Shown here piece by piece: positions 7,332 through 14,589 of a stretch of 22,214 nt of DNA. Within the stretch, counting starts at the first letter, position 1. The number at the start of each line of letters is the position of its first letter. The translations under genes were made by a program, and so were the position numbers. A model generated the notes under the pieces. That model had not been told where the DNA came from. It was given only the letters and a program-made list of their open reading frames with translations, and ran no database searches. The DNA is taken from the NCBI GenBank assembly GCA_964584755.1, contig CAZPAV010000044.1, forward strand, positions 1 to 22,214. Direction: 5' to 3'. The DNA is from CAZPAV01 sp964584755. Lineage in GTDB: Bacteria; Actinomycetota; Acidimicrobiia; Spongiisociales; UBA5794.

Positions 7332-8360
7332 TCACGTCAGACCGAGGCGAGCCGCCACGTCCCGGTACTCGGGGTCGGCGGCGGCGAGCAGCTCCAGGTC
7401 GGCGCGGGCGCGGCCCTTGCGACCGAGCTGCTCGTACACCCCGGCTCGCTCGTAACGGAGGGCGAGGAGGAGATCCTCGGGGCGTCCCTTGCGGCGACGG
7501 AGCGCCACGGTGAGGGCATCCCGAGCCGCCTCGAGGAGGCCGAGGATGCGCAGCGCCCGGGCTCGGTACAGGAGCACGGCGGCGTCGATGGGCGTGTCGT
7601 TGCCGACGCCCTCGGCCAGCTCGACGACCCGACGCGCCGTGTCCCGATCGTCGGGGTGCGCCTCGAGGAGCAGCTCGACGAGGGAGAGGGTGACGACCCG
7701 ATCCTCGGGGGAGAGCTCCCGGAGCCGTTCGAGGCAGGCGATGGCCTCCGCCGGGCGATGTTGGAGCTGGTACACCTCGACGAGCCCCAGCAGCACGCCG
7801 CGCCGGTCGGGTCCGATCCGGGCACAGACCTCCTCGGTGATGGGCAGCCGCCACGTGGCGGCGATGCCGTAGCGGGCGAGGCACCGTCCGAGCTGCTCGT
7901 GGTGCTCGGCGGCGGCGCGCAGGAACGTCGCCGCCTCCTCGAGCCGGCCCTGTCGCAGGGCGAGGAACCCGGCGAGGTAGGCGCCGTCGGCGAGATGAAC
8001 GGCGTCGCGGAGGGTGGCGAGGGCCGCCTCCTCGGATCCGTGGGCGAGCTCACGGCAGCCGGCGACGAGCGCCCGCTCCTCGGGTGGCGTGACGAGACGC
8101 CGGAAGAACCCCAACGTGAGCCGCTCCTCGGGCGGGGCGGCACCGGCGGTTTCGCGCCGCCCGCCTCGGGCCGAGGCCCCGGTCGAGGTGGTGGTGGCGA
8201 ACAGGCCGGTTCCCGGGATCCCCACCGTGGCCCGGCTCCCCCGCGGTCCCACCGTGAGCTTGGCGCCGCGGGGCCCGAACGACAGCGACCCGCCCGACTT
8301 GCCGAGGTTGAGGGTCACTCCCGGCGCCAGCCGTACCCGCCGCCAGAATCGGTACCCCAT
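7332..8360 (-). CDS. DUF4236 domain plus TPR-like helical repeats
   Basis: A 342-residue protein. Residues 1-53 are a DUF4236 domain with the hallmark GYRFWRRVRLAPGVTLNLGKSG start, two GPRG turns and the GIPGTGL end. The domain is a short all-beta module of unknown function found at the N-terminus of many bacterial proteins. After a polar linker, from about residue 75 to the end, the sequence is a run of 30-35-residue helical pairs (for example GFLALRQGRLEEAATFL, EVYQLQHRPAEAIACLERL, YERAGVYEQLGRKGRARADL) typical of TPR repeats, usually a protein-binding scaffold. No membrane segment is seen. The ATG at 8360 is preceded by GGAGGAG at a good distance; an upstream start at 8420 would precede the domain. 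The preceding methyltransferase gene ends 78 bp away, so an operon is possible. Confidence 0.8.
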   Translation of the reverse strand: MGYRFWRRVRLAPGVTLNLGKSGGSLSFGPRGAKLTVGPRGSRATVGIPGTGLFATTTSTGASARGGRRETAGAAPPEERLTLGFFRRLVTPPEERALVAGCRELAHGSEEAALATLRDAVHLADGAYLAGFLALRQGRLEEAATFLRAAAEHHEQLGRCLARYGIAATWRLPITEEVCARIGPDRRGVLLGLVEVYQLQHRPAEAIACLERLRELSPEDRVVTLSLVELLLEAHPDDRDTARRVVELAEGVGNDTPIDAAVLLYRARALRILGLLEAARDALTVALRRRKGRPEDLLLALRYERAGVYEQLGRKGRARADLELLAAADPEYRDVAARLGLT

Positions 8361-8438
8361 CGACCATCTCCTCCTCTCGGACCCGGCGCCCGCCGGCGGG
8401 TCCGCGGCTGCGACGGGCACGATACCGCCGGGTCCGCC

Positions 8439-9140
8439 TCAGGACCCGGGCCGGGTGGCGGCGACCGCCACGAAGGCGGCCCCGACGGTGGTGCGGGTCG
8501 GGGGGAGGCGTTCCAACGGGGCGAGCATCCTGGCGAGGGCGGCCACCGGCGGGTAGTGCACCGTGCCGTGGACCCGCTCCGGCACCAGCCCGGCCCGGCG
8601 GGTGAGGTCGACGAGTCGCCGGGGCGAGGAGAAGGTGACGTGCCGCCAGGTGGAGGAACCGAGCCGGCCCCGGATGCGGCGCCAGGCCGCCCAGGTGTTC
8701 CATCGCCCCAGCTCGCCGATGACGAGCCGACCGCCCGGGCGGAGCACCCGGGCCATCTCCCGCACCGCCGCCGGCGCGTCGGAGACGAGACAGAGGACGG
8801 TGACGGCGAGGACGACGTCGAAGACGGCGTCGGGGAACGGGAGCGCCTCGGCGTCGGCGCGACAGAGGGCCACCGACACGTGGTGGGCGTCGGCGCGGCG
8901 GCGCGCCGCGGCGAGCATCGCCGCCGAGCGGTCCACGCCGGTCACGACCGCTCCCCGTCGGGCCGCGGCCACGAGGTGGATGCCGTCGCCGCACCCCACC
9001 TCGAGGAGGCGACATCCGTCGAGCGGACCCGTCAGGTCCCGGAGCAGGTCCGCTTCGAGGGTCTCGGTGATGCGCCCGAGGGTCGTCTCCCGCCATCGCC
9101 GGTAGTCGTCGGGTGACACCGCCGCGGCGGACTCGACCAT
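8439..9140 (-). CDS. Class I SAM-dependent methyltransferase
   Basis: A 233-residue soluble enzyme of the UbiE/Methyltransf_11 type. Motif I is LLEVGCGDG at 45-53 (SAM binding), followed by the acidic residue D70 ending strand 2 (VTGVD), motif II around FPDAVFDVVLAVTVLCLV, and the post-motif RVLRPGGRLVIGELGRW. The middle and C-terminal part (SSTWRHVTFSSPRRLVDLTRRAGL) resembles small methyltransferases acting on lipids, quinones or metabolites, but the substrate cannot be read from the sequence. The ATG at 9140 is the first one matching the domain; an extension to 9332 would overlap the upstream gene and is not homologous-looking. It starts 38 bp after the oxidoreductase stop and is probably in its operon. 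Confidence 0.85.
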   Translation of the reverse strand: MVESAAAVSPDDYRRWRETTLGRITETLEADLLRDLTGPLDGCRLLEVGCGDGIHLVAAARRGAVVTGVDRSAAMLAAARRRADAHHVSVALCRADAEALPFPDAVFDVVLAVTVLCLVSDAPAAVREMARVLRPGGRLVIGELGRWNTWAAWRRIRGRLGSSTWRHVTFSSPRRLVDLTRRAGLVPERVHGTVHYPPVAALARMLAPLERLPPTRTTVGAAFVAVAATRPGS

Positions 9141-9178
9141 GCCGGCGGGATCCCGGGAGGGGGTGGGGAGGTCCTCCC

Positions 9179-10357
9179 CTACAGCCACCGGCGGAACCAG
9201 GTCCGCTCGAAGAGCAACTTGCCGAGGTGCCAGCGGCGACTCACCCGGTGGAGCTTCACCTGCGGTGTCGGTTCGGCGTAGAAGTTGCCGCGGCCGAATC
9301 CGGCCTTGCCGCCGCCGGTCTCGATGAAGCACTCGCCGTGGCCGTCGTATCGCTCCGGCTCGCCGTCGCCGGCGATGTCGCGGGCGATGTTGTGGGCGAC
9401 GACCTTCGCCTCCCGCTCGGCGAACACCCCGGCCTTGGGAAGGGGTTTGCCCATCGCCAGCCGGATGCCGGCGACGTCACCGATGGCGTACACGCCCCGG
9501 TGGCGGGTGCGCAACGTGCCCGGATCGACGGGGATCCACCCGGTGTCGTCGAGCATCCCGGCGTCCCGCACCACCCGGGGTGCCCGGTGTGGCGGGACGT
9601 ACCCCAACAGGTCGAACTCGGCGGTGGCGCCGTTGGCGAAGCTGAGCCGGCGGGCGGCGGGGTCGACCGCGACCACCTGGTGCTCGGGGTGGTACCCGAT
9701 CCCCTTCCCCTCCACCATGGCGCGCACGCCGGCCGAGACCTCCGGCCCGGCGACCCCCAGCGGTCCCGGCTCGGCGGCGTAGAGGTCGATGCGGTACCGA
9801 TCGCCCATCCCGCGCCGGCGCAGATGGTCGTCGATGAGCATGGCGGCCTCGTAGGGGGCGGCGGGGCACTTGTAGGCGGGGGTGGCGGTGAGCAGGGCGA
9901 TCCGGCCCCCGGCGAAGGCGGCGAGGGCGTCCCGGAGCTGCTCGGCGCCGGCCAGCGTGTAGAAGTCGTGCCCCGCCTCGGCCAGGCCCGGAACGGTCTC
10001 GGGCGCGAGCTCCGCGCCCAACGACACCACGAGGTGGTCGGCGTCGAGCACCCGCGGGGCGGCGGTGGGCGAGTCGCCGGTCACCTCGACCCGGCGGGTC
10101 TCGGGGTCGATCCGGGTGACGTCCCCACGCACCACCTCGATGCCCTTGCGGGCCAGGCGCTGCAGGGGTCGGGAGATCTGCTCGGCGGTGCGCCGGCCGG
10201 TCATGAGCCACAGCAGCGACGGGGCGAAGAGGTGACGGCGTTCCCGGTCGACGACGATCACCCGATGCGGCTCGGGTAGGGCCTTGCGCAGGATGGTGGC
10301 GGTGACGACACCCCCGACCCCGCCTCCGAGGATCACCGTGGTCTGGGCGGCACCCAT
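9179..10357 (-). CDS. FAD/NAD(P)-dependent oxidoreductase, sulfide:quinone reductase-like
   Basis: A 392-residue flavoprotein. The N-terminal dinucleotide-binding motif VILGGGVGG (8-16) binds FAD, and YAIGDVAGI (290-298) is the second FAD motif. PAYKCPAAPYEAAM around C164 matches the conserved cysteine segment of sulfide:quinone oxidoreductases, and C343 (HGECFIE) is in the C-terminal region. Only these two cysteines exist, whereas classic type I enzymes have three, so the reaction may differ from the textbook one. The last residues (HLGKLLFERTWFRRWL) are amphipathic and may dock on the membrane near the quinone pool. Its ATG at 10357 overlaps the stop of the ArsR-rhodanese gene by one base (TGATG), implying translational coupling. 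With the rhodanese domain, this points to sulfide or persulfide oxidation (inference). Confidence 0.8.
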   Translation of the reverse strand: MGAAQTTVILGGGVGGVVTATILRKALPEPHRVIVVDRERRHLFAPSLLWLMTGRRTAEQISRPLQRLARKGIEVVRGDVTRIDPETRRVEVTGDSPTAAPRVLDADHLVVSLGAELAPETVPGLAEAGHDFYTLAGAEQLRDALAAFAGGRIALLTATPAYKCPAAPYEAAMLIDDHLRRRGMGDRYRIDLYAAEPGPLGVAGPEVSAGVRAMVEGKGIGYHPEHQVVAVDPAARRLSFANGATAEFDLLGYVPPHRAPRVVRDAGMLDDTGWIPVDPGTLRTRHRGVYAIGDVAGIRLAMGKPLPKAGVFAEREAKVVAHNIARDIAGDGEPERYDGHGECFIETGGGKAGFGRGNFYAEPTPQVKLHRVSRRWHLGKLLFERTWFRRWL

Positions 10358-11046
10358 CAGGAGGCCTCCTCCCCCACGGCGACCGGGAGTCCGGCGCGTC
10401 GCCACTCGGGGAACCCGTCCTCGAGGCGGCGCACCGTGAAGCCCTCCCGGCGCAGCAGTTCGAGGGCCTGCGGGGCCAGCACGCAGTACGGACCGCGGCA
10501 GTAGGCGACGATCTCGGCGTCACGCGGTAGGTCCGCCACCTTCCCGGCGAGCTCCTCGAGGGGGATGGAGATGGCGCCGGGGATGTGGCCCGCCTCGTAC
10601 TCCTCGTGGGGGCGGACGTCGAGGATGATCACGTCACCGGCGCCGGCTCGCTGTAGCAGCTCGTCCCGATCCACCGGCTCCAGCTCGTCGCGGGCGATGA
10701 AGTAGTCCCGCACGATCCGGTCCACCTCGGCGTACCGGTCGCCGGCGAGGTCGCGGAGGGCGAAGAAGAACTCGCACACCGCGTCGTCGGCGAGCCGGTA
10801 GAACACCCGGGTCCCCTGCTTGCGGGTGGCGACGAGCCGGGCCTCCCGCAGCACGCGCAGGTGGGCCGAGGTGTTCGTCACCCCCATGCCGGCGGCGTCG
10901 GCCAGCACCTCGACGCTCCGCTCCCCCTGGCACAGCAGGTCGAGGAGCTCGATGCGCTTCGGATGCGCGACCGCCTTCCCGATCCGGGCGAACTGCTCGT
11001 ACAGCCCGTCCTTCACCGACCGTCCCGACCGCACCGTCGTCGTCAT
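10357..11046 (-). CDS. ArsR-family regulator fused to a rhodanese domain
   Basis: A 229-residue fusion. Residues 15-100 are an ArsR winged helix (AHPKRIELLDLL, then TNTSAHLRVLREARLV as recognition helix region). Residues 122-225 are a rhodanese domain with the DVR-EEYEAGHIPGAISIP signature and active-site loop C183-R-G-P-Y-C188, so it could bind a sulfane sulfur and sense or transfer it. C39 and C91 in the ArsR part are possible additional sensing residues, though their spacing does not clearly match SqrR/BigR. The gene has a near-consensus promoter 6 nt before its ATG and no ribosome binding site, so it is probably leaderless. It overlaps the downstream flavoprotein gene by one base, and a self-regulating sulfur-responsive operon is likely (inference). 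Confidence 0.85.
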   Translation of the reverse strand: MTTTVRSGRSVKDGLYEQFARIGKAVAHPKRIELLDLLCQGERSVEVLADAAGMGVTNTSAHLRVLREARLVATRKQGTRVFYRLADDAVCEFFFALRDLAGDRYAEVDRIVRDYFIARDELEPVDRDELLQRAGAGDVIILDVRPHEEYEAGHIPGAISIPLEELAGKVADLPRDAEIVAYCRGPYCVLAPQALELLRREGFTVRRLEDGFPEWRRAGLPVAVGEEAS

Positions 11047-11052
11047 ATCAGC

Positions 11053-11081
11053 ACTCTATGAACCAATGGAATACTCGTCAA
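11053..11081 (-). promoter_or_regulatory. Promoter of the ArsR-rhodanese operon
   Basis: On the minus strand TTGACG (11081-11076), a 17-bp spacer and TAGAGT (11058-11053) form a near-consensus housekeeping promoter. The -10 ends exactly 6 nt before the ATG at 11046, placing the transcription start on the start codon. The spacer contains the short symmetric CCATTGG, a possible part of an ArsR operator. Confidence 0.7.
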
Positions 11082-11116
11082 GGAGGAGAGCAGGCGGCGG
11101 GTGGAGACCGGGTCCG

Positions 11117-11713
11117 TCAGCGCCCGCTGCCCGGCTCGTCGTCGGCGAGGATCCGATAGAGACGCTGCCGGGTCTCCTCGAGGATCTCCTTCGCCCGCGT
11201 CACCTGCGCGTCGCTGCCGGCTCGAGCCACCTGCATCACCGCGGCCCCCACCTGGAGCGCGACCTCGCGGAGGGCGAACTCCCCCTCGTGGATGGCGGCG
11301 CCGAGGCGCTCCCAGGGAGGCGGGCCCGTCTCGGCCTCGACCTCCGCCCGCCCTTCAGCGGTGAGGGCGTAGACCCGCTTCCCCGCCTGCGACTCGGCCC
11401 GGACGAGGCCCTCGTCCTCGAGCTGCTGCAGCGTGGGGTAGATGGAGCCGGGGCTCGGCCGCCACACCCCGCCGGTGCGGTCGGCGAGCTCCTGCATGAT
11501 CTGGTAACCGTGCATGGGCCCCTCCGCCAGCAGGTGGAGGACGGCGGCCCGCACGTCGCCGCGGCCCACCTTCGGTCGTCCCCCGAAGAACGGCCCGGGT
11601 CCCATGGGGAACCGGCCGCCGGGGCCCCAGGTTCGACCGCGGCGCCGCCCCCCGGCCGCCATGGCCATCATGCCGCGCCGGACGGGCCAGGGGGGTGCCA
11701 TCGCGAACGTCAT
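11117..11713 (-). CDS. PadR-family transcriptional regulator
   Basis: A 198-residue regulator. Residues 1-47 are a low-complexity Gly/Arg/Met/Pro-rich leader frequently seen in actinobacterial PadR proteins. The PadR winged helix spans about 48-125 (RGDVRAAVLHLLAEGPMHGYQIMQEL, PSPGSIYPTLQQLEDEGLV, KRVYALTAEG). The C-terminal helical part (about 130-198, with an ALREVALQVGAAVMQVARAG helix) would be the dimerisation arm. The ATG at 11713 has a strong AAAGGAGG ribosome binding site; starting at 11746 would bypass it. A perfect palindrome fills its promoter spacer, so it probably represses itself. No drug exporter, a common PadR target, lies next to it; the downstream ArsR gene has its own promoter 70 bp away. 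Confidence 0.85.
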   Translation of the reverse strand: MTFAMAPPWPVRRGMMAMAAGGRRRGRTWGPGGRFPMGPGPFFGGRPKVGRGDVRAAVLHLLAEGPMHGYQIMQELADRTGGVWRPSPGSIYPTLQQLEDEGLVRAESQAGKRVYALTAEGRAEVEAETGPPPWERLGAAIHEGEFALREVALQVGAAVMQVARAGSDAQVTRAKEILEETRQRLYRILADDEPGSGR

Positions 11714-11736
11714 GTGCCTCCTTTCGTCGCACAGGC

Positions 11737-11766
11737 ATCCTATCACGATATATCGTGATAGGTCAA
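11737..11766 (-). promoter_or_regulatory. PadR gene promoter
   Basis: TTGACC (11766-11761), an 18-bp spacer and TAGGAT (11742-11737) on the minus strand form a good promoter for the gene starting at 11713. The palindromic operator occupies the whole spacer and touches both hexamers. Confidence 0.6.
11739..11762. promoter_or_regulatory. Perfect 24-bp palindrome, probable PadR operator
   Basis: CC-TATCACGATA-TATCGTGATA-GG is a perfect inverted repeat without spacer, 26 bp upstream of the PadR start codon. Its AT-rich ATATCGTGATA core resembles operators known for PadR-family repressors. Its overlap with the -10 and -35 predicts autorepression. Confidence 0.75.
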
Positions 11767-11800
11767 GAGGGCGACGCCGGGGGTCGCTCCCCGCGTGGGA

Positions 11801-13087
11801 TCACTCGTCGGGAGTGGTCGGATCCCAGAGCCGGACGCGGGCGTCGGCCTCGTACGCCATGCCGTCCGGGTAGGAGATGAGCTGCAGGTAGTCGCCCCAC
11901 GGGGCACGCAGGACGATGCTGCTCTCGCCGGCGGTGGGGCCGTCGGCGATGGGCAGCGGCCCGAGGAACCGGTCCACGCCCTTGGTGTCGAGGTAGGCGA
12001 CCGCGGCGTCGATGTCCTCCACGTAGAAAGCGAGGTAGTGGCCGCCGTAGTCCGACAGCTTCGGGTTCGTCGTGTCCTGATCGGGTGCCTCGTACTGGGA
12101 CACCTCGATCCCCGAGCCCGTCCCGCAACGCAGCATCGAGATCCCGTCGACGACCGCACGCGGGTCGACGTCGAGCAGGTCGTGCATGAACGTGCCCTCG
12201 TCGTCGCGGAGCGGGCCGGAGCGGAAGGCCACCCGACAGCCCAGGACGTGCGTGAACCAGCCCTCCGCCGCGGCGAGGTCCGGCACCGTGATCCCGGTGT
12301 GATCCTGGCCGAGCATCCCCGGGACCCCGCCGGAGGACTCGGCCGGCGGATGGTCCTTGGGGCTCCACGGACGCACGTCCGAGGTGGCCTCGTACACCAT
12401 GCCGTCCGGATAGGAGACGAGCTCCACGTAGTCGCCCCACGGGGTGCGCACGTAGCCAATGCGCCGTCCGGCGGCGGGACCGTCGGTCACCGCGTAGGGA
12501 CCGAGCAGCCGGTCCACGCCCTTCGTGTCGAGGTAGGCGACCGCGGCGTCGAGGTCCTCCACGTAGAAGGCGAGGTGGTGGCCGCCGTAGTCCGACAGCT
12601 TCGGGTTCGTCGTGTCCTGGTCGGGAGCCTCGTACTGGAACAGGTCGACGTTGGAGCCGTTCCCGCAACGCAGCATCGAGACCTCGTCGATGACCGCACG
12701 CGGGTCGACCCCGAGGAAGTCCCGCATGAGGGTGAAGTGGTCGTCGTAGACGGGACCGGACCGCAGGACCACTCGGCAGCCGAGGATCCTGCGGAACCAC
12801 CGCTCCGCCTCCCGAACGTCGCGCACGGTGACGCCGGTGTGGTCGTGGCCGACGAGACCCGGCATCCCGGTGTCCTTCGGGGCGGCGGTGGTCGAGGGCG
12901 CGGCCACGGTCGTCGGCGCGGTGGTCGTCGCCGCCGCGGTCGTACTCGTGGACGAGGGGGGCGGCGTGGCCGTCGTCGTGGTCGTGACGGCGGGCGACGA
13001 GCAGGCGCCGGCGGCGAGGAGGAGTGCGAGGAACCCGAGAACCGGTCCGACGCGTCGTGCCGCCGTCGGGATCGTGGTGTGTCGCAC
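11801..13087 (-). CDS. Secreted lipoprotein with two tandem VOC/glyoxalase-like domains
   Basis: A 428-residue exported protein. Residues 1-29 form a signal peptide ending in LAAGAC, with C29 as the likely lipidated residue. A Thr/Ser/Pro/Ala-rich linker (34-69) follows, then two vicinal-oxygen-chelate domains of about 175 residues (about 76-250 and 256-428). Each has a DHTGVTV or DHTGITV start with a candidate metal-ligand His (H83, H263), GGHHLAFYVEDLDAAVAYLDTKGVDR in domain 1 and its near copy in domain 2, and a PWGDY...SYPDGM end. VOC domains normally work inside the cell, in glyoxalases, dioxygenases or resistance proteins, so a surface lipoprotein is unusual. GTG at 13087 has GGAGGAAGGGG upstream; an alternative reading up to 14644 only shadows the opposite-strand HNH gene. 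A promoter lies at 13117-13146. Confidence 0.8.
   Translation of the reverse strand: MRHTTIPTAARRVGPVLGFLALLLAAGACSSPAVTTTTTATPPPSSTSTTAAATTTAPTTVAAPSTTAAPKDTGMPGLVGHDHTGVTVRDVREAERWFRRILGCRVVLRSGPVYDDHFTLMRDFLGVDPRAVIDEVSMLRCGNGSNVDLFQYEAPDQDTTNPKLSDYGGHHLAFYVEDLDAAVAYLDTKGVDRLLGPYAVTDGPAAGRRIGYVRTPWGDYVELVSYPDGMVYEATSDVRPWSPKDHPPAESSGGVPGMLGQDHTGITVPDLAAAEGWFTHVLGCRVAFRSGPLRDDEGTFMHDLLDVDPRAVVDGISMLRCGTGSGIEVSQYEAPDQDTTNPKLSDYGGHYLAFYVEDIDAAVAYLDTKGVDRFLGPLPIADGPTAGESSIVLRAPWGDYLQLISYPDGMAYEADARVRLWDPTTPDE
11849..12320. repeat. Copy A of an internal gene duplication (period 540 bp)
   Basis: This stretch aligns without gaps to 12389-12860 at an offset of exactly 540 bp (180 codons). Around 11974-12070 versus 12514-12610 the copies are nearly identical, while their flanks differ more, suggesting recent gene conversion or strong constraint in the core. 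Confidence 0.8.
12389..12860. repeat. Copy B of the internal gene duplication
   Basis: Second copy of the VOC-domain duplication, offset 540 bp from copy A. It encodes the first (N-terminal) domain of the minus-strand lipoprotein. Confidence 0.8.
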
Positions 13088-13116
13088 GAGCGTCCCCTTC
13101 CTCCGGACGGCGGGAG

Positions 13117-13146
13117 AACCTACCGGACCCCGACATCGTGTCGCAA
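13117..13146 (-). promoter_or_regulatory. Promoter of the VOC lipoprotein gene
   Basis: TTGCGA (13146-13141), an 18-bp spacer and TAGGTT (13122-13117) on the minus strand. Transcription would start near 13110, leaving a short leader carrying the GGAGGAAGG ribosome binding site before the GTG at 13087. Confidence 0.5.
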
Positions 13147-13252
13147 GCGTGCCATCCGGCGAAGAACCGGCACGCCGACCGGTCCGACGTCCCCGCCTAT
13201 GCCGGCGGGCGTCCCCGACCCCGGGGCGCGAATTCTGTCGTACCCGCGCGCC

Positions 13253-14557
13253 ATGATCGGCATCATGAACACGACGGACACGCTCGCGACGATCCCGTCG
13301 GGACTGGACGGCATGGCGCCCGGCCCGGTCCTCGCCGCCATCCTCGCGTCCATCGACGTGGCGGCGCTGTCGGGCCGGGATCAACTGGTCGTCCTCCGGG
13401 CCCACCAGCGGATGATCTCTCACCATCAGGCCCGCCTCTACGAGAACATGACGGCGGTGGTCGACACCGTCGCCGGCGACGACCACGACGATCCGGTCCT
13501 GGCGGCCGAGGGGGCCGCCGCCGAGATCCGGGTGGCGTTGCGGCTCACCCGCCGGGCCGCCGACCGCGAGCTCGACACGGCCCTGGGGTTGCGCCGTCGC
13601 CTGCCGGGCGTGTTCGCCGCCCTGCAGGCGGGCCGCATCGACCCCCACCGTGCCCGAGTGCTCCTCGACGAGACGGCCCACCTCTCCGTCGCCTCCGCCC
13701 GACGCGTCGTCGCCCGGGTGCTCGAGGATGCGTCGTGGCTGACGACCGGTCAGCTTCGGGCCCGCCTGCAACGCCTCGGCATGGAGGCGAACCCCGACGA
13801 GGCCCGTGACCGGTATCGCCACGCCGTCGCCGAACGGCGCGTCGTGATCGAGGCCACCTCCGACGGCACCGCCCACCTCATGGGCCTGGAGCTCCCCCCG
13901 GACCGGGTCGCGGCGGCCCGAGAGCGGATCGATCGTCTCGCCCGCGATCTCCGCCACCCCGGCGAGTCGCGGACGATGGATCAGCTCCGTGCCGACGTCT
14001 ACCTCGACCTCCTCTGCGGCACCGCTCCCGAGACCCGACGCGGCCGCGCCGCCGGCGTCGTCGACCTGCGGGTCGACCTCGCCACCCTCGCCGAGCTCGC
14101 GGAGACACCCGGGGAGCTGGGCGGCTACGGTCCGGTCATCGCCGACATCGCCCGCCGGGTCGCCGTCGACCACCCCCGGGCCGAATGGCGCTACACGGTC
14201 ACCGACCCCGACACCGGGCGTCCCGTCGCCGGCGGCGTGACCCGCCGCCGTCCCACCGCCGCCCAGCGCCGCGCCGCGGAGACCCGAGACGGCACCTGCA
14301 TCTTCCCCGGGTGTCGGATGCCGGCGGTCGGCTCCGACCTCGACCACCGGGTCCGGGTCGCCGACGGTGGAAAGACGAGGGTCTGCGACCTCGCCCCGCT
14401 GTGTCGACACGATCACTGCCTCCGGCACTGCCACGGCTGGCGCCACGAGCTCCTCCCCAACGGCGATCACCGCTGGACGAGCCCCCTGGGCCAGATCGTC
14501 ACCACCTGGGGCACCGACGGTATCGCCGGCCTCGAGGGCTCCGGCCGTTCGCCCTGA
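13253..14557 (+). CDS. DUF222 / HNH endonuclease domain protein (13E12-repeat type)
   Basis: A 434-residue member of the actinobacterial DUF222-HNH family, which often occurs in many copies per genome (the 13E12 repeat family of mycobacteria). The N-terminal helical DUF222 region (about 20-300) contains ALSGRDQLVVLRAHQRM and LRRRLPGVFAALQAGRI, ending before the linker around VTDPDTGRPV. The C-terminal HNH module has C-x4-C (CIFPGC), SDLDHR, then DLAPLCRHDHCLRHCHGW, so the metal and catalytic residues look intact. The biological role of the family is not settled. ATG 13253 and ATG 13265 are both possible; neither has a clear ribosome binding site. It is divergent from the VOC lipoprotein gene (165 bp apart) and convergent with the membrane-protein gene ending at 14590. 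Confidence 0.85.
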   Translation: MIGIMNTTDTLATIPSGLDGMAPGPVLAAILASIDVAALSGRDQLVVLRAHQRMISHHQARLYENMTAVVDTVAGDDHDDPVLAAEGAAAEIRVALRLTRRAADRELDTALGLRRRLPGVFAALQAGRIDPHRARVLLDETAHLSVASARRVVARVLEDASWLTTGQLRARLQRLGMEANPDEARDRYRHAVAERRVVIEATSDGTAHLMGLELPPDRVAAARERIDRLARDLRHPGESRTMDQLRADVYLDLLCGTAPETRRGRAAGVVDLRVDLATLAELAETPGELGGYGPVIADIARRVAVDHPRAEWRYTVTDPDTGRPVAGGVTRRRPTAAQRRAAETRDGTCIFPGCRMPAVGSDLDHRVRVADGGKTRVCDLAPLCRHDHCLRHCHGWRHELLPNGDHRWTSPLGQIVTTWGTDGIAGLEGSGRSP

Positions 14558-14589
14558 CCGGCACGACCGCACCCGGTGGCGAGACGCGT

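Noticed and set aside
7089..9116. Plus-strand open frame of 675 codons opposite the DUF4236 and methyltransferase genes
   Set aside because: Low-complexity G/E/R/P text; the minus-strand genes have recognisable domains.
14557..14577. ACCGG/CCGGT hairpin as a terminator between the HNH and membrane-protein genes
   Set aside because: Only 5 bp with an 11-nt loop and no T-tract; expected by chance at this G+C content.
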